A DNA stretch of 64,000 nt, taken from positions 1 through 64,000 of the forward strand of contig JABFSN010000074.1 of assembly GCA_013140575.1 (NCBI GenBank), read 5' to 3'. The notes below the pieces were generated by a model that was not told the DNA's origin, searched no databases, and saw only the letters and a list, made by a program, of their open reading frames with translations. The DNA is from Phycisphaerales bacterium (GTDB taxonomy: Bacteria; Planctomycetota; Phycisphaerae; UBA1845). Positions 62,378-64,000 of this stretch are shown in pieces. Made by a program: the position numbers and the translations under genes. Within the stretch, counting starts at the first letter, position 1; every line of letters starts with the position of its first letter.

Positions 62378-64000
62378 ATGCGCGCGGAAGCACGCGGCAG
62401 TTGTGTCCGATTGATCCCGCGTTTCGAGAAACTGAGTTCATCGTGCCAGGGTTGGTGGCTGGTCGTTATGTTGCTGGGCGTAGCGACGACGCCGGCGATC
62501 GCGCAGCGTGATCCGGCGGCGGGAGATCGCGACGCGCCCGTCGTTCGTTGTGGAAAGGCGGAGGCGGCGTTGCGGCTGATGCGGGCCGCGAAGGTCGAAC
62601 CGCCGGAGCAGCCGGCAGCGGCCTATCTCGCGGCGATGGGCGACACGGATGTCCTGCACAACGATCTGGACATCGAGCTCACCAACATCAATCCCGCCAC
62701 CAACTCCTGCACCATCACCGGCAGGAATACGATGACCATTCGAAGCACGACTGGCGCGTTGACGGAGTTCCAGTTTCGCCTGCGGAATCAGTTCAGCATT
62801 ACCGGCGCGTTCGTCAACGGATCCACGCCGGTCACGGTGACCGCGCCCACTTCCTCGACCCGAAGCGTGACGCTCGATCGCGCGTACGGAATCGATGAAG
62901 TGTTCACGCTGAGAATTGAATACAACGGGACGACCGTGTCGGCCGCGTTCGGCTCGATCGAGGTGCGAACCCACTCGGGCGGCATTCCGGTCGTGGCGTC
63001 GCTGAGCGAGCCCTATTACGCGTATACTTGGTGGCCCGCGAAAGACGGCGACGTCTTCCTGCCGGGGGACAATTCGGACAAGGCGACGCTCGATTTCGCG
63101 CTCACGGCGCCGAGCAGCTACACGGTGGCGGCGAACGGGTTGCTGGAGGGCGTCGATTTACTGTCGGGATCGCGCAGCCGGCATCGATGGGCGAGCGCGT
63201 ATCCGATGACGACCTATCTGGTGAGTTTCTCGGCCACTCAATACAACAGTTGGACGGTCAACTACGCCCATCCGGGCGGGTCGATGCCCGTGCAGTTTTT
63301 CATTTATCCGAGCAACGATAACGCCAGCAACCGCCTTGGGTGGGAAAAGGTGGTGACCATGCTGGGGACGTTCCGCCCGCTGTACGGCGAGTACCCGTTC
63401 GTTGATGAGAAGTACGGCATCTACAACTTCCCGTTCGGCGGCGGCATGGAACACCAGACGATGACCGGACAGAGCGCGTTTTCGGAAGGACTGAGCGCGC
63501 ACGAACTGGCGCACCAGTGGTGGGGCGATGCGGTGACGTGCAAGACATGGAATCACATCTGGCTGAACGAGGGTTTTGCGAGCTACGCCGAGGCGCTATG
63601 GGCGGAGCACAAGCCGGGCAGCAGCGGGTTGCCGGCGCTCAAGAGCGCCATGGCGGGAATGAAGTACACCGGTCCGGGAAGCGTGTACGTTTACGACGAC
63701 GAAGTGGACAGCCTGTGGGACATTTTCGACGGCAGCACCAGTTACGACAAGGGCGCTTGGGTTCTGCACATGCTGCGGCACGTGCTCGGCGACCCGTCGT
63801 TCTTCGCGGCGCTCGCCGACTATCGGGCGCTGTTTGAAGACGCGGCCGCGACCACGGAGGATTTCCAGGCCGTGTGCGAGGGTCATTATCCCGGCGGCGA
63901 CCTTGACTGGTTCTTTTCGCAGTGGGTTTACGAGGAGGGGGCGCCGTCCTACGCATGGGGGTGGACGACGACGCAGGTCAATGGGAAGCAATACCTGTTG
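62378..64000 (+). CDS. M1-family zinc aminopeptidase, cut by the window end (at least 541 codons)
   Basis: An exported gluzincin peptidase, open to the last base. An N-terminal export segment (WWLVVMLLGVATTPAIAQ) is followed by the M1 beta domain (VLHNDLDIELTNINPATNSC) and a substrate motif, GGMEHQT, in the place of GAMEN. The zinc site HELAHQWW is followed 18 residues later by NEGFASYAE. The catalytic region is complete up to SYDKGAWVLHMLRHVLG. ATG 62378 is preceded by AAGGGTGGG. The C-terminal part lies outside the window. Confidence 0.92.
   Translation, partial: MRAEARGSCVRLIPRFEKLSSSCQGWWLVVMLLGVATTPAIAQRDPAAGDRDAPVVRCGKAEAALRLMRAAKVEPPEQPAAAYLAAMGDTDVLHNDLDIELTNINPATNSCTITGRNTMTIRSTTGALTEFQFRLRNQFSITGAFVNGSTPVTVTAPTSSTRSVTLDRAYGIDEVFTLRIEYNGTTVSAAFGSIEVRTHSGGIPVVASLSEPYYAYTWWPAKDGDVFLPGDNSDKATLDFALTAPSSYTVAANGLLEGVDLLSGSRSRHRWASAYPMTTYLVSFSATQYNSWTVNYAHPGGSMPVQFFIYPSNDNASNRLGWEKVVTMLGTFRPLYGEYPFVDEKYGIYNFPFGGGMEHQTMTGQSAFSEGLSAHELAHQWWGDAVTCKTWNHIWLNEGFASYAEALWAEHKPGSSGLPALKSAMAGMKYTGPGSVYVYDDEVDSLWDIFDGSTSYDKGAWVLHMLRHVLGDPSFFAALADYRALFEDAAATTEDFQAVCEGHYPGGDLDWFFSQWVYEEGAPSYAWGWTTTQVNGKQYLL

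Overview
The window reads as chromosomal DNA of a high-GC member of the Planctomycetota. The evidence is several secreted proteins with dockerin-like or cohesin-like segments and PEP-CTERM or IPTL-CTERM tails, two large FG-GAP/ASPIC-type proteins, and many short palindromic repeats between genes, some of them inside genes. This placement is inferred from gene content; no rRNA marker is present.

Layout. 0.4-1.6 kb: a VapBC-type toxin-antitoxin pair between two ~170-bp direct repeats. 1.9-9.2 kb: housekeeping and envelope genes (small DMT transporter, acpS, PhnP-like hydrolase, PpiC lipoprotein, adk, beta-propeller lipoprotein, DUF433 protein, 7Fe ferredoxin, polysaccharide export lipoprotein). 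9.6-13.3 kb: a PEP-CTERM protein, tRNA-Pro, a glycosyltransferase and a divergent arsM/arsR pair. 13.5-16.3 kb: a compact, lower-GC, three-gene minus-strand operon of a Dam-type adenine methyltransferase, a ParB-like protein and a phosphoribosyltransferase-like protein. This is the best candidate for a poorly described DNA-modification or defence system. 16.7-17.3 kb: a nuclease-like/DUF2283 pair flanked by hairpin repeats.

17.5-27.7 kb: an FG-GAP/ASPIC lipoprotein, glycan genes (two CgeB-like glycosyltransferases, an FkbM methyltransferase, a double GT-A-like glycosyltransferase) and a HicAB pair in a lower-GC patch. 28-31.6 kb: thrS-infC and a GNAT enzyme. Both thrS (CTG) and infC (ATC) appear to use non-canonical start codons, and the PhnP-like gene also lacks a canonical start.

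32-47 kb: five consecutive secreted proteins on one strand. They carry cohesin-like domains, dockerin-like calcium loops and cysteine-rich repeats, ending in a 1658-residue protein with a VWA-like domain and 21 exact-length 147-bp repeats, followed by a strong intrinsic terminator. 47.3-64 kb: an MFS protein, an NhaC-type antiporter, infA, a ROK kinase, recQ, a TPR-FG-GAP lipoprotein with palindromic repeats inserted in its reading frame, lepA, rocD, a foldback repeat element, and an M1 aminopeptidase that runs off the window end.

The operon-like units are dam-parB-PRTase, the nuclease/DUF2283 pair, hicAB, thrS-infC and FkbM-GT. Most other genes stand alone between repeat-rich gaps, as is usual for large planctomycete genomes.
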